Assembly: GCF_900640175.1 (NCBI RefSeq)
Contig: NZ_CAAAJC010000015.1
Span: 1-64,000, forward strand
Length of the DNA: 64,000 nt
From: Legionella sp. W10-070
Lineage (GTDB): Bacteria; Pseudomonadota; Gammaproteobacteria; Legionellales; Legionellaceae
Reading direction: 5' to 3'
Shown: positions 1 to 8,582 of the stretch, one piece after another
Numbering within the stretch: position 1 is the first letter of the stretch
Layout: the number at the start of each line of letters is the position of its first letter
The notes under the pieces: model-generated
Told to the model about the DNA's origin: nothing
Seen by the model: the letters and a program-made list of their open reading frames with translations, nothing else
The model's database searches: none
Made by a program: the position numbers and the translations under genes

Positions 1-61
1 AGAAAACTCATCCCGAAAAAACGTTTCTGTTGTTCCTGTACCAAGCACTTCTTACTCCATT

Positions 62-99
62 AAAATAAAAAAGCTCTTAAACAGCATTATAAGAGCTTT
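62..99 (-). terminator. Intrinsic terminator, minus strand
   Basis: The 10-bp arms AAAGCTCTTA (70-79) and TAAGAGCTTT (90-99) form a hairpin. Read on the minus strand it is followed by a T-rich tract (TTTTTTATTTTA). It lies about 65 bases past the stop of the minus-strand membrane protein at 164 and probably ends that transcript. On the plus strand the hairpin has no T-run after it. I cannot assign a gene to the first 60 bases of the window. Confidence 0.75.
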
Positions 100-163
100 G
101 TCAATAAAAACTTAGGGCCAATTGGAAGCATAAAGCGCGGAACGTAGGCTCTGGCTCCAATTG

Positions 164-991
164 TCAACAAACCCTAGTATTTTGATTTATCTTGGGTATA
201 TAAGGGGGCAAAATATTCTCTGACTGCTCATGATTAGGACATTTATCAGGATTCGACCATAATGAAGAGGTGGATTGCTGGAAGGATGGGTTGTTTTCTT
301 CTGAGGCTGGCTTTTGTCCTGCACCTAATGTTTGAGATAAGATATCGTAACTTTCTATTAACTCGGGATGTTTCTGCAGCATGTCGGGCTTATGTTCATT
401 AAGATTGCAGTCAATCCAGGAACATAAGGCTGAGGTGCCCAGTAAAAATCCCAAGCTAACTGATATTAATAATGCAAACAGGGTGGCGGGAGGAAAAAAT
501 AAGCATATTGATGCGGTGATTGCAGGCACCAAGCTCATCAGTGTACTAATGACGGCATAGCGCAAATACGCCTCCTGTTGCGTACTTGAATAGTTATGGT
601 CATAAGTCGGTGGATTTTGTTTTTTATGGTATTCACCAATACACCAGATAATATTACTAAGCAAAAATAACCAGCTCGCAAAGAGCAGTGCGATTGGGAA
701 AGCAAAACCTAGCAGGCAGCAAACCAGTGCAGCTCCACCAAGAGCAGCTGCTGTCCTGTGTTGATTTTTCAATTGGGCAAAACCATACCAATAATCTCTA
801 TGGGGCGGGTGTTCCGGATATAGTTGACAGGCGATCAACCAAAGTACATAGCCAATAGAATAAAAGAGCAGAGAGGCTATATTCGCTGAGACTGCCAATA
901 ACAGAAATGATGAATGCCTAAGCTGTGATGTGACAAAGCCCAGAAAGAAAAAAACACTACTTGCCTTGTCTATTTTGCGGGTATTTTTCAA
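164..991 (-). CDS. Multi-pass membrane protein of unknown function
   Basis: A 275-residue protein I do not recognise. Four or five hydrophobic stretches (about residues 25-55, 80-115, 143-168 and 170-192) mark it as an integral inner-membrane protein. The last 70 or so residues are polar and probably cytosolic. The start is a TTG with a GGGAAA stretch about ten bases upstream, because no ATG lies near the N-terminus. It stands alone, downstream of the repeat element and cpxA on the same strand, and is followed by a good terminator. Its last codons overlap a 30-nt sequence repeated at the 3' end of nadD, so the natural C-terminus may have been changed by that sequence. Confidence 0.7.
   Translation of the reverse strand: MKNTRKIDKASSVFFFLGFVTSQLRHSSFLLLAVSANIASLLFYSIGYVLWLIACQLYPEHPPHRDYWYGFAQLKNQHRTAAALGGAALVCCLLGFAFPIALLFASWLFLLSNIIWCIGEYHKKQNPPTYDHNYSSTQQEAYLRYAVISTLMSLVPAITASICLFFPPATLFALLISVSLGFLLGTSALCSWIDCNLNEHKPDMLQKHPELIESYDILSQTLGAGQKPASEENNPSFQQSTSSLWSNPDKCPNHEQSENILPPYIPKINQNTRVC
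175..204. repeat. 30-nt dispersed repeat, copy 1
   Basis: This stretch matches 20941-20970 at 28 of 30 positions. Both copies sit at the very 3' end of a minus-strand gene and have the same orientation. The two genes read the repeat in different frames, so the similarity is at DNA level and not protein homology. The biological nature is unknown. Confidence 0.7.
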
Positions 992-1070
992 AACAAAGTT
1001 TCCCAGCTTGTTATTCCTGATTATCTTAATGAAATTAATAAGAGGAAAACAAGAATAAATTAAGTCTGCT

Positions 1071-1201
1071 GATTCTGTCTTACATTGTCATTCCCGCGCA
1101 GGCGGGAATCCATAGCCCAATTTAGCTCCTCACTTCACCTGAGAGATAGATTCCCGCCTGCGCGGGAATGACAAACTGGACAGATTCAGTGAAACGCTGT
1201 A
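1071..1201. repeat. Palindromic MITE-like element, copy 1
   Basis: About 130 bases, closely similar to 49091-49232 and in the same orientation. The arms contain ATTCCCGC-GCAG-GCGGGAAT at the left and its reverse complement at the right, so the element is one large inverted repeat with a non-palindromic centre. The outer right end (GACAGATTCAGTGAAACG) is intact. The outer left end has decayed to about GATTCTGTC. Compared with copy 2 there is a 3-base insertion in the centre. It lies just 3' of cpxA and may fold at the end of that message. No transposase is present. Confidence 0.8.
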
Positions 1202-1251
1202 TTAGCCTAATGCTTGAAAATCGATCAAATTAGTCTGGCTTTGAACATTGT

Positions 1252-2631
1252 TTAAGTATTTGTCGCAGTATTTAATAAAAGAGGGAGGCTGATCCTAACC
1301 AATAAACCACCTTCTTCACGATTTCGGGCCAGGATATCACCATGATGCAATTTTATAGCTTGCTGAGCGATGGACAAACCAAGGCCGTAGCCTCCTGTTC
1401 TTTTCTCTCTTGAAGTATCTACCCGATAAAACGGGTTAAAGATTTTTTGCAGTTGCTCCTCAGGAACGCCTGGTCCATTATCTTCAATATCAATCCAGAC
1501 TTGCGAATGATTATCATTAAAGTGCAAATAGACATTTACCTTGGGGTTGGGTGCAGAGTAGCGTACAGCATTGCGTATAATATTCTCAATAGCTCGATAG
1601 ATTAGGCGTTCGTCAAGGAATAATTGGCATGGTTGTACTTCCCGTAAAAATATCCCTGGAGTATTTGATTTTAATTCAAAATTTGCATCATCGATGATTT
1701 GCTTAAGTAGAGCAGGTAAATCTATAAGTGTTTTGTTGAGTTGTATAGTTGATTTTTCAAGTCTTGCGAATTCCAGAATTTCCCCTATTAAGGTATTTAA
1801 ACGTAAACTTTCTACCTCGATCCGAGAAAATTCTGCTTCTGCCAGATGACCGGCTTTTTTCCTTCCTAATTCGACAGCTATCTGTAAACGGGCAAGGGGA
1901 GAACGTAACTCATGAGAAATGTCCTGTAAAAGACGCTCCTTGGAATTAATAATCGTTTCTAACTGTTCAGCCATACGATCAAACTCCCCGCTTAACTCTG
2001 CTATTTCATCGCGATGATGACCTTTGAAATGCCCTACACGAGTACTTAGCTTTCCTTTGGCAATGGATTTTGCTGCCATTCTTAAAGAACGTAATGGTTG
2101 GGTCAGATAAACAGATAGTAGATAACAGATAAGGCCACTGATAAAAATAGCGATAGTCAAGCGTATGGTAAGTCCTGCCCAGGGAATTTCTACAAAATGG
2201 GCTAAAGGCTTTTCACTGACAGCTACAAGCCTGTAAGCCTTTCCTGACGTTGACAGGATTTCATGACTGACAATAATATCGCCAAATTTAAGCAATCCAT
2301 CATCAAGCTCCCCTTTAATCAGGTTCTCAGAAATTTGTCTGACGATTTCAGGGGATGTTTGATTGCCTATAATTTCTCCGGTACTGCTTAGCAAGTACAG
2401 GGTCATCTTCCTTGACATGCCTATTTGATTAAGCCATTTGACCAATGCAGCATGTTGGCCTGATTCAAAGGTAACCACTGCTGCATTGGCATAACTATCC
2501 ATAAAAACTCGTTCACGGGCTGGAATAGAGGATTTTTGAGCAATTTCACTGGTTACCCAGGCGGTTGTAATAATAATCAGGATGGTTGCTAACCAGAAAG
2601 ACAGAAAGATTTTCCAGTACAGGCTACGCAT
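1252..2631 (-). CDS. cpxA: CpxA-type sensor histidine kinase
   Basis: Inner-membrane sensor kinase paired with the regulator just upstream. From the preferred ATG at 2631 it has 459 residues: an N-terminal membrane segment, a periplasmic region of about 120 residues, a second membrane segment near residue 160, a HAMP domain, the phospho-acceptor motif DISHELRSPLARL and the ATPase boxes NAVRYS, DNGPGV and GGYGLGL. An ATG five codons upstream (2646) is also possible. I prefer 2631 because MRSLYWKIF resembles the family N-terminus. The gene overlaps cpxR by 8 bases, which suggests translational coupling. In L. pneumophila CpxRA controls several icm/dot and effector genes; here that role is inferred. 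Confidence 0.9.
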   Translation of the reverse strand: MRSLYWKIFLSFWLATILIIITTAWVTSEIAQKSSIPARERVFMDSYANAAVVTFESGQHAALVKWLNQIGMSRKMTLYLLSSTGEIIGNQTSPEIVRQISENLIKGELDDGLLKFGDIIVSHEILSTSGKAYRLVAVSEKPLAHFVEIPWAGLTIRLTIAIFISGLICYLLSVYLTQPLRSLRMAAKSIAKGKLSTRVGHFKGHHRDEIAELSGEFDRMAEQLETIINSKERLLQDISHELRSPLARLQIAVELGRKKAGHLAEAEFSRIEVESLRLNTLIGEILEFARLEKSTIQLNKTLIDLPALLKQIIDDANFELKSNTPGIFLREVQPCQLFLDERLIYRAIENIIRNAVRYSAPNPKVNVYLHFNDNHSQVWIDIEDNGPGVPEEQLQKIFNPFYRVDTSREKRTGGYGLGLSIAQQAIKLHHGDILARNREEGGLLVRISLPLLLNTATNT

Positions 2632-3304
2632 TAAACATGTATCCAAAGCCGCGAACTGTTTTTACCAGAGGTTCTCCTTCCTGATTATCCCCAAGTTTAT
2701 TTCGCAGATTACTAATATGAACGTCAATGCTGCGATCATAGGCTGTGTATTTCCTGCCTAACGCATATTCAGTTAGTTCTTCTTTGGAAAAGGCTTGACC
2801 TGGGGACTTAATCAGCATCTCAAGGATATTAAATTCTGCATTGGTTAGCTCCATCGGTTCGCCATGATGTGTAGCTATTCGCTTGGAACAGTCAACTAAA
2901 ATATCATGATGTTCTATAATGGGACGTTGGGTGGGAATTTTTTGGGTTCTTCTGAGAATGGCGCGCAACCGGGCTACTAATTCTCGGGGGTTGCATGGTT
3001 TTGGCAGGTAGTCGTCAGCTCCGATTTCAAGCCCGACGATCCGGTCAATGTCGTCACCACGAGCAGTCAGCATCAAAACGGGTGTTTCCAAATGCTCGCG
3101 GATGGCTTTCAGCACTTCAAACCCATTCAATTTGGGCAGCATGACATCCAGAATGATTGCATCAAAGGGTTGATTCAGCGCTTTTTTTACGCCATTTTCA
3201 CCATCATGCACACATACCACATTGAAGCCTTCAGGTTCCAGATACTGTACTAAAAGCTCTGTAAGTTCGGTATCATCATCTACAATCAAGATATTATTGT
3301 TCAT
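2624..3304 (-). CDS. cpxR: CpxR-type response regulator
   Basis: OmpR/PhoB-family transcription factor of 226 residues. The receiver domain has the acidic pair DDD at the N-terminus, the phospho-acceptor in IILDVMLPKLNG and the conserved lysine in LPKPCNP. The C-terminal winged helix contains the typical LTNAEFNILEML and DRSIDVHISNLRNKLG motifs and ends in VRGFGYMF. The ATG at 3304 is preferred over an upstream TTG (3322), since the family starts with ILIVDDD right after it; a GAGGA lies about 11 bases upstream. It begins only 21 bases after the corC stop and overlaps cpxA, so it probably shares a transcript with ybeZ-ybeY-corC. Confidence 0.92.
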   Translation of the reverse strand: MNNNILIVDDDTELTELLVQYLEPEGFNVVCVHDGENGVKKALNQPFDAIILDVMLPKLNGFEVLKAIREHLETPVLMLTARGDDIDRIVGLEIGADDYLPKPCNPRELVARLRAILRRTQKIPTQRPIIEHHDILVDCSKRIATHHGEPMELTNAEFNILEMLIKSPGQAFSKEELTEYALGRKYTAYDRSIDVHISNLRNKLGDNQEGEPLVKTVRGFGYMFNA

Positions 3305-3324
3305 TGACTCAATTGTCCTCAAAT

Positions 3325-4167
3325 TTACTTGTCTTTTATTACCCGCTTATCAAAGCATGACAGCAATTTAATGCGTCTTGCATCTGCATTCAGCACTTTA
3401 AATTCAAACTGATTAATTGTAATTACTTCCCCGCGCTTGGGTAAATATCCAAAATTTGTCATCACGATACCACCTATTGTATCATAAGCCTCATCGCTAA
3501 AACTGGCATTTAGCTGTTCATTAAATTCTTCAATAGGGGTGTGAGCTTTAACAATATAATAGGCGTCGCCGTGGGCTTTGATATAGGCTTCCTCGTCAAT
3601 ATCAAATTCGTCCTCAATATCACCAATAATTTGCTCAATGATATCTTCAATAGTCACAAACCCGCTAACAGTTCCGTACTCATCAACCACAATTGCCATG
3701 TGGTTTCGATTACTTCTAAACTCACCGAGCAACAAATCAAGACGCTTGCTTTCCGGAACAAAAGTCGCCTGCCGGATAATATCATGCAAGTCAAACTCTG
3801 TATTTTTCTCTGTCTGAAAACGTAACAGATCCTTGGCGTGTAGAATGCCGATTACTTCATCTTTATGATCGCCTGTTACAGGAAAACGGGAATGGCCAGA
3901 ACTGGTGACTATGTCAATGATGTCTTTAAGCTGCAGATCCTGTGAGATGGATGTCATTTGCTTTTTAGGGAGCATAATGTCACGAACACGCATTTGAGAA
4001 AACTGAATAACGCCTTCCATCATGGTTAGCGTTTCTGAATCGATAAGCGAGCGAATGTGAGCGTCACGTAATAAATTAACCAATTCTTCCTTATTCTGAG
4101 GTTCTACCTGTAAAAATTGTTTGATACGCATTAACAAGGAGCTATGCTCATCCTCTTTACTCAACAT
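3325..4167 (-). CDS. corC: CorC/YbeX-like CBS-domain protein
   Basis: Cytosolic protein of 280 residues, close to the family length. After a short helical N-terminus comes the VRDIMLPKKQM motif that opens a pair of CBS domains (about residues 55-185), which in this family bind adenosine nucleotides. A CorC_HlyC domain follows at about 200-275. CorC has been linked to Mg/Co efflux and, with YbeY and YbeZ, to ribosome and RNA quality control. It overlaps ybeY by 11 bases. There are no transmembrane segments, so it is the soluble CorC type and not the membrane-bound YfjD/CorB type. Confidence 0.9.
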   Translation of the reverse strand: MLSKEDEHSSLLMRIKQFLQVEPQNKEELVNLLRDAHIRSLIDSETLTMMEGVIQFSQMRVRDIMLPKKQMTSISQDLQLKDIIDIVTSSGHSRFPVTGDHKDEVIGILHAKDLLRFQTEKNTEFDLHDIIRQATFVPESKRLDLLLGEFRSNRNHMAIVVDEYGTVSGFVTIEDIIEQIIGDIEDEFDIDEEAYIKAHGDAYYIVKAHTPIEEFNEQLNASFSDEAYDTIGGIVMTNFGYLPKRGEVITINQFEFKVLNADARRIKLLSCFDKRVIKDK

Positions 4168-4633
4168 TACTATCCTCTGTGTGGTATGGATTTGAAAAGC
4201 CTAGTTCAGCCAGCAGTTTAATCTCTAAAGCCTGCATGATTTCTGCATCCTCCTCCCTAATATGATCATAGCCTAATAAATGCAAGACGCCGTGAATGAC
4301 AATAAGTGCCCAGTGTTCCAACAGCGGTTTACCCAGTTCAATGCTTTCGGCTTGTAAAACAGCCGGGCAAATGATTACATCGCCAAGCAAGGGGTATTCA
4401 AGTTCGATATTATCAGGAAGGTTGCTCGGAAATGCGAGTACATTCGTTGCCTTGTTTTTCTTCCTGTAGAGATGATTTAATTGCGTTATTTCTTCTTTCT
4501 CAACCAGCCTTAAGGTGAGTTCGGCTGAGTTTATCTGCTCAACAAGTGGTAGTTTAGCCCAGGTTGTTAATAAATCTTCGTTGACAGGAGGAGGCTCTTT
4601 GCATGCCAGTTGCACATCAATATGGTAGTTCAT
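4157..4633 (-). CDS. ybeY: Endoribonuclease YbeY
   Basis: Single-domain metal-dependent RNase of 158 residues that acts in 16S rRNA 3'-end maturation and ribosome quality control. The zinc-binding signature HGVLHLLGYDH (H-x3-H-x5-H) lies near residues 114-124. Upstream is the typical NKATNVLAFPS motif. The start codon touches the stop of ybeZ, and the 3' end overlaps corC, so the three genes are translationally linked as in other gammaproteobacteria. Confidence 0.95.
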   Translation of the reverse strand: MNYHIDVQLACKEPPPVNEDLLTTWAKLPLVEQINSAELTLRLVEKEEITQLNHLYRKKNKATNVLAFPSNLPDNIELEYPLLGDVIICPAVLQAESIELGKPLLEHWALIVIHGVLHLLGYDHIREEDAEIMQALEIKLLAELGFSNPYHTEDSNVE

Positions 4634-5583
4634 TATTCTTTATCCTGTTGAACATGTTCATATGAATCAATAATTTGCGAAACCAGAGGGTGTCTGACTA
4701 CTTCCCGGCTGGAAAAAGTATGGATACTGATCGCAGGAATATCGGTAAGTAATTTCACTGCATGGGATAAACCGGACTCGACCCCCTTGGGTAAATCAAT
4801 CTGTGTAATATCTCCTGTAATTACCGCTTTGGAACCAAATCCCATACGGGTTAAAAACATCTTCATTTGAGAGACAGTGGTGTTTTGGGCTTCATCCAGA
4901 ATAATAAATGCTTCGTTTAATGTTCTGCCCCGCATAAAGGCTAATGGCAATACTTCAATCACATCAGTCTGAATAAGTTTTTGTGTCTCCTTGAAACCTA
5001 TCATTTCATATAAGGCATCATAAATGGGGCGAAGGTAAGGGAGAACCTTTTCGACCAAATCACCAGGAAGGAATCCTAATTTTTCCCCTGCCTCTACTGC
5101 GGGTCTAACAAAAATAAGACGTTGAACCTCTCCTTTCTCGAAAGCTTCAATCGCTTTGGAGACTGCCAGATAAGTTTTACCAGTTCCTGCAGGACCTACG
5201 GCAAAAGTTATATCATGCTTGTTGATGCCATCTAAATAATCAGCTTGCTTGTTGTTGCGAGGAAGTATTGTTTTACGGCTTAAGCGAATAGATTGCGACA
5301 TGATTGTTTGAGATTCCTTGTTTTTCAAAAAAGAGTTAACAGTTTCACTATGAACAGGTTCACTTGCAAGTTGGTGAAGTTGCCTGATAATTTGTTTTGC
5401 CTTCAACAAATTTGCAGGCGAATAACCCAACAGGAGTACCTCATCATGGCCTATTTTAATGGTAATATTGAAAAATACTTCCAGGAGTTTAATGTTTTCA
5501 TGCAGAACACCGCATAAATTGGCAAGTTGCTGCGAACTTAAGGAAGGGTATTGTAATCTTTCATTTCTTAACTTACTGCTCAA
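4633..5583 (-). CDS. ybeZ: PhoH-like ATPase YbeZ
   Basis: Cytosolic P-loop ATPase of 316 residues that works with YbeY. Walker A is GPAGTGKTYLAV (about residues 131-142) and Walker B is FIILDEAQNTT. The motifs FVRPAVEAGEKLGFLPGDL and AVITGDITQIDLP are diagnostic of the PhoH family. The first 45 residues align with the usual N-terminus (LANLCGVLHENIKLLE). The only possible start before this region is a TTG at 5583: an in-frame TAG stands two codons upstream and no ATG is available. No good Shine-Dalgarno is seen. It is the first gene of the run ybeZ-ybeY-corC-cpxR-cpxA. Confidence 0.93.
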   Translation of the reverse strand: MSSKLRNERLQYPSLSSQQLANLCGVLHENIKLLEVFFNITIKIGHDEVLLLGYSPANLLKAKQIIRQLHQLASEPVHSETVNSFLKNKESQTIMSQSIRLSRKTILPRNNKQADYLDGINKHDITFAVGPAGTGKTYLAVSKAIEAFEKGEVQRLIFVRPAVEAGEKLGFLPGDLVEKVLPYLRPIYDALYEMIGFKETQKLIQTDVIEVLPLAFMRGRTLNEAFIILDEAQNTTVSQMKMFLTRMGFGSKAVITGDITQIDLPKGVESGLSHAVKLLTDIPAISIHTFSSREVVRHPLVSQIIDSYEHVQQDKE

Positions 5584-5887
5584 TGTCTATATAAAAAATC
5601 TTATTTGTTATATGCTAAGAATAGTGCATAAGTGAGCCGGGGTGCAAGATTTCCTCTTAGAGAGTGCGATAAAAACTACGGTTAGTGTTATTTCGCTAGC
5701 GCTCTATCTAGGCTATCACTTTCAAGGAAAAACCGCACTTCTTGGAAAACACAGCAACAAGATAATTGCAATTATTTCTGGTGCAAATAACTGACAAAAT
5801 CCATGCAATTAGGACTATTAGTCAGTATACTACCCTTAAAGAGCACTTGATGTTTTATTATTTTTACTATTCTCGATTATTTTTTTC
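5584..5887. other. Intergenic region between divergent operons
   Basis: 304 bases between ybeZ (minus) and the PHP gene (plus), without a convincing gene. It must carry the promoters of both operons. A plus-strand TATACT near 5827 is a possible -10 box, but no well-placed -35 goes with it. No strong hairpin or repeat was seen. Confidence 0.4.
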
Positions 5888-6715
5888 ATGATAGATTTAC
5901 ACTGCCATAGTAATTTTTCGGATGGAAGACTGAGCCCTGCTGCTTTATTGAATAAGGCTGTTGAATCAAAAATTAAAATATTAGCCTTGACTGATCATGA
6001 CACTACAGCCGGGTTGAAATCACTCCATGACGCAGCTGATAATTCATTGATTAGAATTATTAATGGAATTGAGTTTAGCGTCCTATGGAAAAAGCATGAA
6101 ATCCATATTGTTGGCTTAAATATTAATCCGCAAGATCCCGGCATTCAGGCACTGATTAGCCGTCAAAATGAGAGTAGAATTACGCGTGCCCTGCAGATTG
6201 CCGAGCAAATGAAATATTGTGGGATTGATGAAGCTTATAGTAAAGCCTGTAAGATTGCAGGGCATGAACGGGTTGGTCGTCCCCATTTTGCACAGGTTTT
6301 AGTCAGTGAAGGCTTGGTTTGTGATATACAAACAGCATTTAAGCGGTTTTTAGGTAGAGGCAAGGCTGCGTATGTGCAAACACCCTGGCTTAGTCTTGCT
6401 GATGCAGTTGGGGGGATAAAAAAGGCAAGTGGGGAGCCTGTGCTGGCACATCCTTTGAAATACGGATTAACACGTACGAAGTTGCATACTTTACTTGAAG
6501 AGTTTAAAGAGGTTGGTGGTACCGGCCTTGAGGTTGTTTCTGGTGAAATGACTCAGCTGCAGATTCAGGCGATGGCAGGGCTTTGCCAACGTTTTCAATT
6601 GTTAGGTTCAACTGGTTCAGATTACCATGGGGATGGTTTGTCGCGCTTGTCTCTTGGAGGACAGCAACAATTCCCGATAAACTGTAAACCAATATGGCAA
6701 CAATGGGACATTTAA
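5888..6715 (+). CDS. PHP-domain phosphoesterase (RNase AM/YciV-like)
   Basis: A 275-residue PHP-family metal-dependent phosphoesterase. The N-terminal MIDLHCHSNFSDGRLSP and the LALTDHDTTAG motif supply metal ligands; further ones are in GIEFS, GRPHFAQVL, VLAHPLKY and GSDYHG near the C-terminus. The E. coli homologue YciV (Rnm) is a 5'-3' exonuclease that trims RNA and dephosphorylates 3',5'-bisphosphate nucleotides; transfer of that exact activity here is inference. It starts the operon PHP-yciO-trpS-scpA-scpB-rluB. E. coli also has yciV, yciO and rluB close together, which supports the assignment. Confidence 0.88.
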   Translation: MIDLHCHSNFSDGRLSPAALLNKAVESKIKILALTDHDTTAGLKSLHDAADNSLIRIINGIEFSVLWKKHEIHIVGLNINPQDPGIQALISRQNESRITRALQIAEQMKYCGIDEAYSKACKIAGHERVGRPHFAQVLVSEGLVCDIQTAFKRFLGRGKAAYVQTPWLSLADAVGGIKKASGEPVLAHPLKYGLTRTKLHTLLEEFKEVGGTGLEVVSGEMTQLQIQAMAGLCQRFQLLGSTGSDYHGDGLSRLSLGGQQQFPINCKPIWQQWDI

Positions 6716-6725
6716 TGAGGTCTTT

Positions 6726-7346
6726 ATGAGTCAGTTTTTTGCAATTCATCCCGATAATCCACAGGCGCGTCTTTTGAGGCAGGCGGTAACAATAATTCAG
6801 GAGGGTGGATTAATAGTTTATCCCACCGATTCAGGTTATGCATTAGGTTGTAAGTTGGGGAATAAGGCTGCCCTTGAGAGAATTCGTTCATTGCGTCAAT
6901 TGGATAAGAATCATAATATGACATTAGTTTGTCGAGATTTGTCGCAGTTGGGCACTTATGCAAAAGTTTCAAATCCAATTTTTCGTTTGCTTAAGGCGTT
7001 TACTCCTGGCTCTTATACCTTTATTTTAAATGCCACCCATGAAGTCCCCCGATTAATGCTTCATCCACAACGTAAAACCTTGGGTTTAAGGGTACCGGAC
7101 AATAATATTACTTTAGCCTTACTCGATTGTCTGGAAGCTCCTCTGATGAGCACCACACTGATCTTGCCTGGAGCAACGGCACCTTTAGGTGGAACTGAAG
7201 CAATCAAGGATTTACTGGGCAATCAAATTGATTTAATTATCGATGGGGGTAACTGTGGCCATGAGCCAACTACTATCGTCGATTTAACTGGGGATTACCC
7301 TGTCGTTCTTCGTGAAGGCAGGGGAGATCCGGAACCGTTCAGATAA
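6726..7346 (+). CDS. yciO: YciO/YrdC/Sua5-family protein
   Basis: A 206-residue single-domain protein of the Sua5/YciO/YrdC fold that binds RNA and nucleotides. Features are GGLIVYPTDSGYALGCKLGN, the KNHNMTLVCRDLSQ segment, PGSYTFIL and the TTIVDLTGDYPVVLREGRG C-terminus. It matches the YciO branch rather than TsaC or Sua5, which make threonylcarbamoyl-AMP for t6A tRNA modification. YciO has been reported to have much weaker TCA-synthesis activity, and its role is not settled. It starts 10 bases after the PHP gene and is followed by trpS, as expected for one transcript. Confidence 0.88.
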   Translation: MSQFFAIHPDNPQARLLRQAVTIIQEGGLIVYPTDSGYALGCKLGNKAALERIRSLRQLDKNHNMTLVCRDLSQLGTYAKVSNPIFRLLKAFTPGSYTFILNATHEVPRLMLHPQRKTLGLRVPDNNITLALLDCLEAPLMSTTLILPGATAPLGGTEAIKDLLGNQIDLIIDGGNCGHEPTTIVDLTGDYPVVLREGRGDPEPFR

Positions 7347-7367
7347 TAGAAAGGGTGAAGAGTTTCG

Positions 7368-8582
7368 ATGTCAGCTATATTCAGTGCAAGTAAACGCGTA
7401 GTATCAGGAATGCGGGCCAGTGGTCGTCTGCATTTGGGGCATTATCATGGTGTGCTTAAAAATTGGCTTAAACTACAGCACCAATATGATTGCTTTTTCT
7501 TTGTGGCTGACTGGCATGGGCTTACTACCCGTTATGATGAGCCAGGTTTTATCGAAAAGATTTTATGGGATATGGTTGTTGATTGGCTTGCCTGCGGAAT
7601 CAATCCCAGCCTGTCAAAGATTTTTATTCAATCCTGGGTTCCAGAACATGCCGAATTACATCTCCTGTTGTCAATGATTACGCCTTTAGGTTGGCTTGAA
7701 CGTGTACCTACTTATAAGGATCAGCAAGATAAACTGCATGATAAGGATTTATCCACTTATGGTTTTTTGGGGTATCCTGTTCTTCAAAGTGCTGATGTTC
7801 TGCTTTATAAAGCTGATTATGTGCCTGTTGGTGAAGATCAGGTTTCTCATATCGAATTAACACGAGAAATTGCCAGACGCTTTAATCATATTTATGGCCG
7901 TGAACCCAACTTTGAAGCATTGGTGCTTGAGGCTATCAAAAAAATGGGTAAAAAAAATAGCAAGTTATATAGCCAGTTACGTAGAGAGTTTCAACAGGAT
8001 GGCTGCCACGAATCATTGAATACAGCCAGGGCATTATTAGCTAATCAGCATAACTTATCTATCGGTGATAAGGAGCGGTTACTTGGCTACCTGGATGGTT
8101 CAGGGAAAATTATACTTCCTGAACCTCAGCCTATGCTTACTGAGACATCAAAGATGCCAGGAATTGATGGGCAGAAAATGTCAAAGTCTTATGGTAACAC
8201 AATTGGCTTGCGCGAAGAGCCTGAGCAGGTTGAGAAGAAAATTCTGACTATGCCAACTGATCCTGCGCGGGTTAAGCGCACCGACCCGGGAGAACCGGAG
8301 AAATGTCCTGTCTGGCAATTACATAAAGTGTACTCGTCAGAAACGGTAAAGGAATGGGTTCAAACTGGCTGTCGTACAGCAGGTATAGGCTGTATTGATT
8401 GTAAACGTCCGGTCATTGATGCCATTAATCAGGAATTAAAACCTATCCAGACTGCGATTAAAGAATATGAAGCAGATTTGGGCTCAGTCAAGCGGATTGT
8501 TGCTGAAGGAAGCGAGGCTGCCAGAGAGGAAGCCAATAAAACATTAAATGATGTGAGGGAGACAATGGGTCTGGATTATTAA
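7368..8582 (+). CDS. trpS: Tryptophan--tRNA ligase
   Basis: Class I aminoacyl-tRNA synthetase that charges tRNA-Trp. The HIGH motif appears as GRLHLGHY (about residues 19-26) and the KMSKS motif as GQKMSKSYGN. The DWHGLTTRY and GEDQVSHIELTREIARRFN motifs are typical. At 404 residues it is of the longer TrpS type with an insertion, compared with about 335 in E. coli. A CxxxGIGCIDCK segment near residues 345-355 is part of this longer type. The stop overlaps the scpA start (TAATG), so trpS is co-translated with the condensin genes. Confidence 0.95.
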   Translation: MSAIFSASKRVVSGMRASGRLHLGHYHGVLKNWLKLQHQYDCFFFVADWHGLTTRYDEPGFIEKILWDMVVDWLACGINPSLSKIFIQSWVPEHAELHLLLSMITPLGWLERVPTYKDQQDKLHDKDLSTYGFLGYPVLQSADVLLYKADYVPVGEDQVSHIELTREIARRFNHIYGREPNFEALVLEAIKKMGKKNSKLYSQLRREFQQDGCHESLNTARALLANQHNLSIGDKERLLGYLDGSGKIILPEPQPMLTETSKMPGIDGQKMSKSYGNTIGLREEPEQVEKKILTMPTDPARVKRTDPGEPEKCPVWQLHKVYSSETVKEWVQTGCRTAGIGCIDCKRPVIDAINQELKPIQTAIKEYEADLGSVKRIVAEGSEAAREEANKTLNDVRETMGLDY

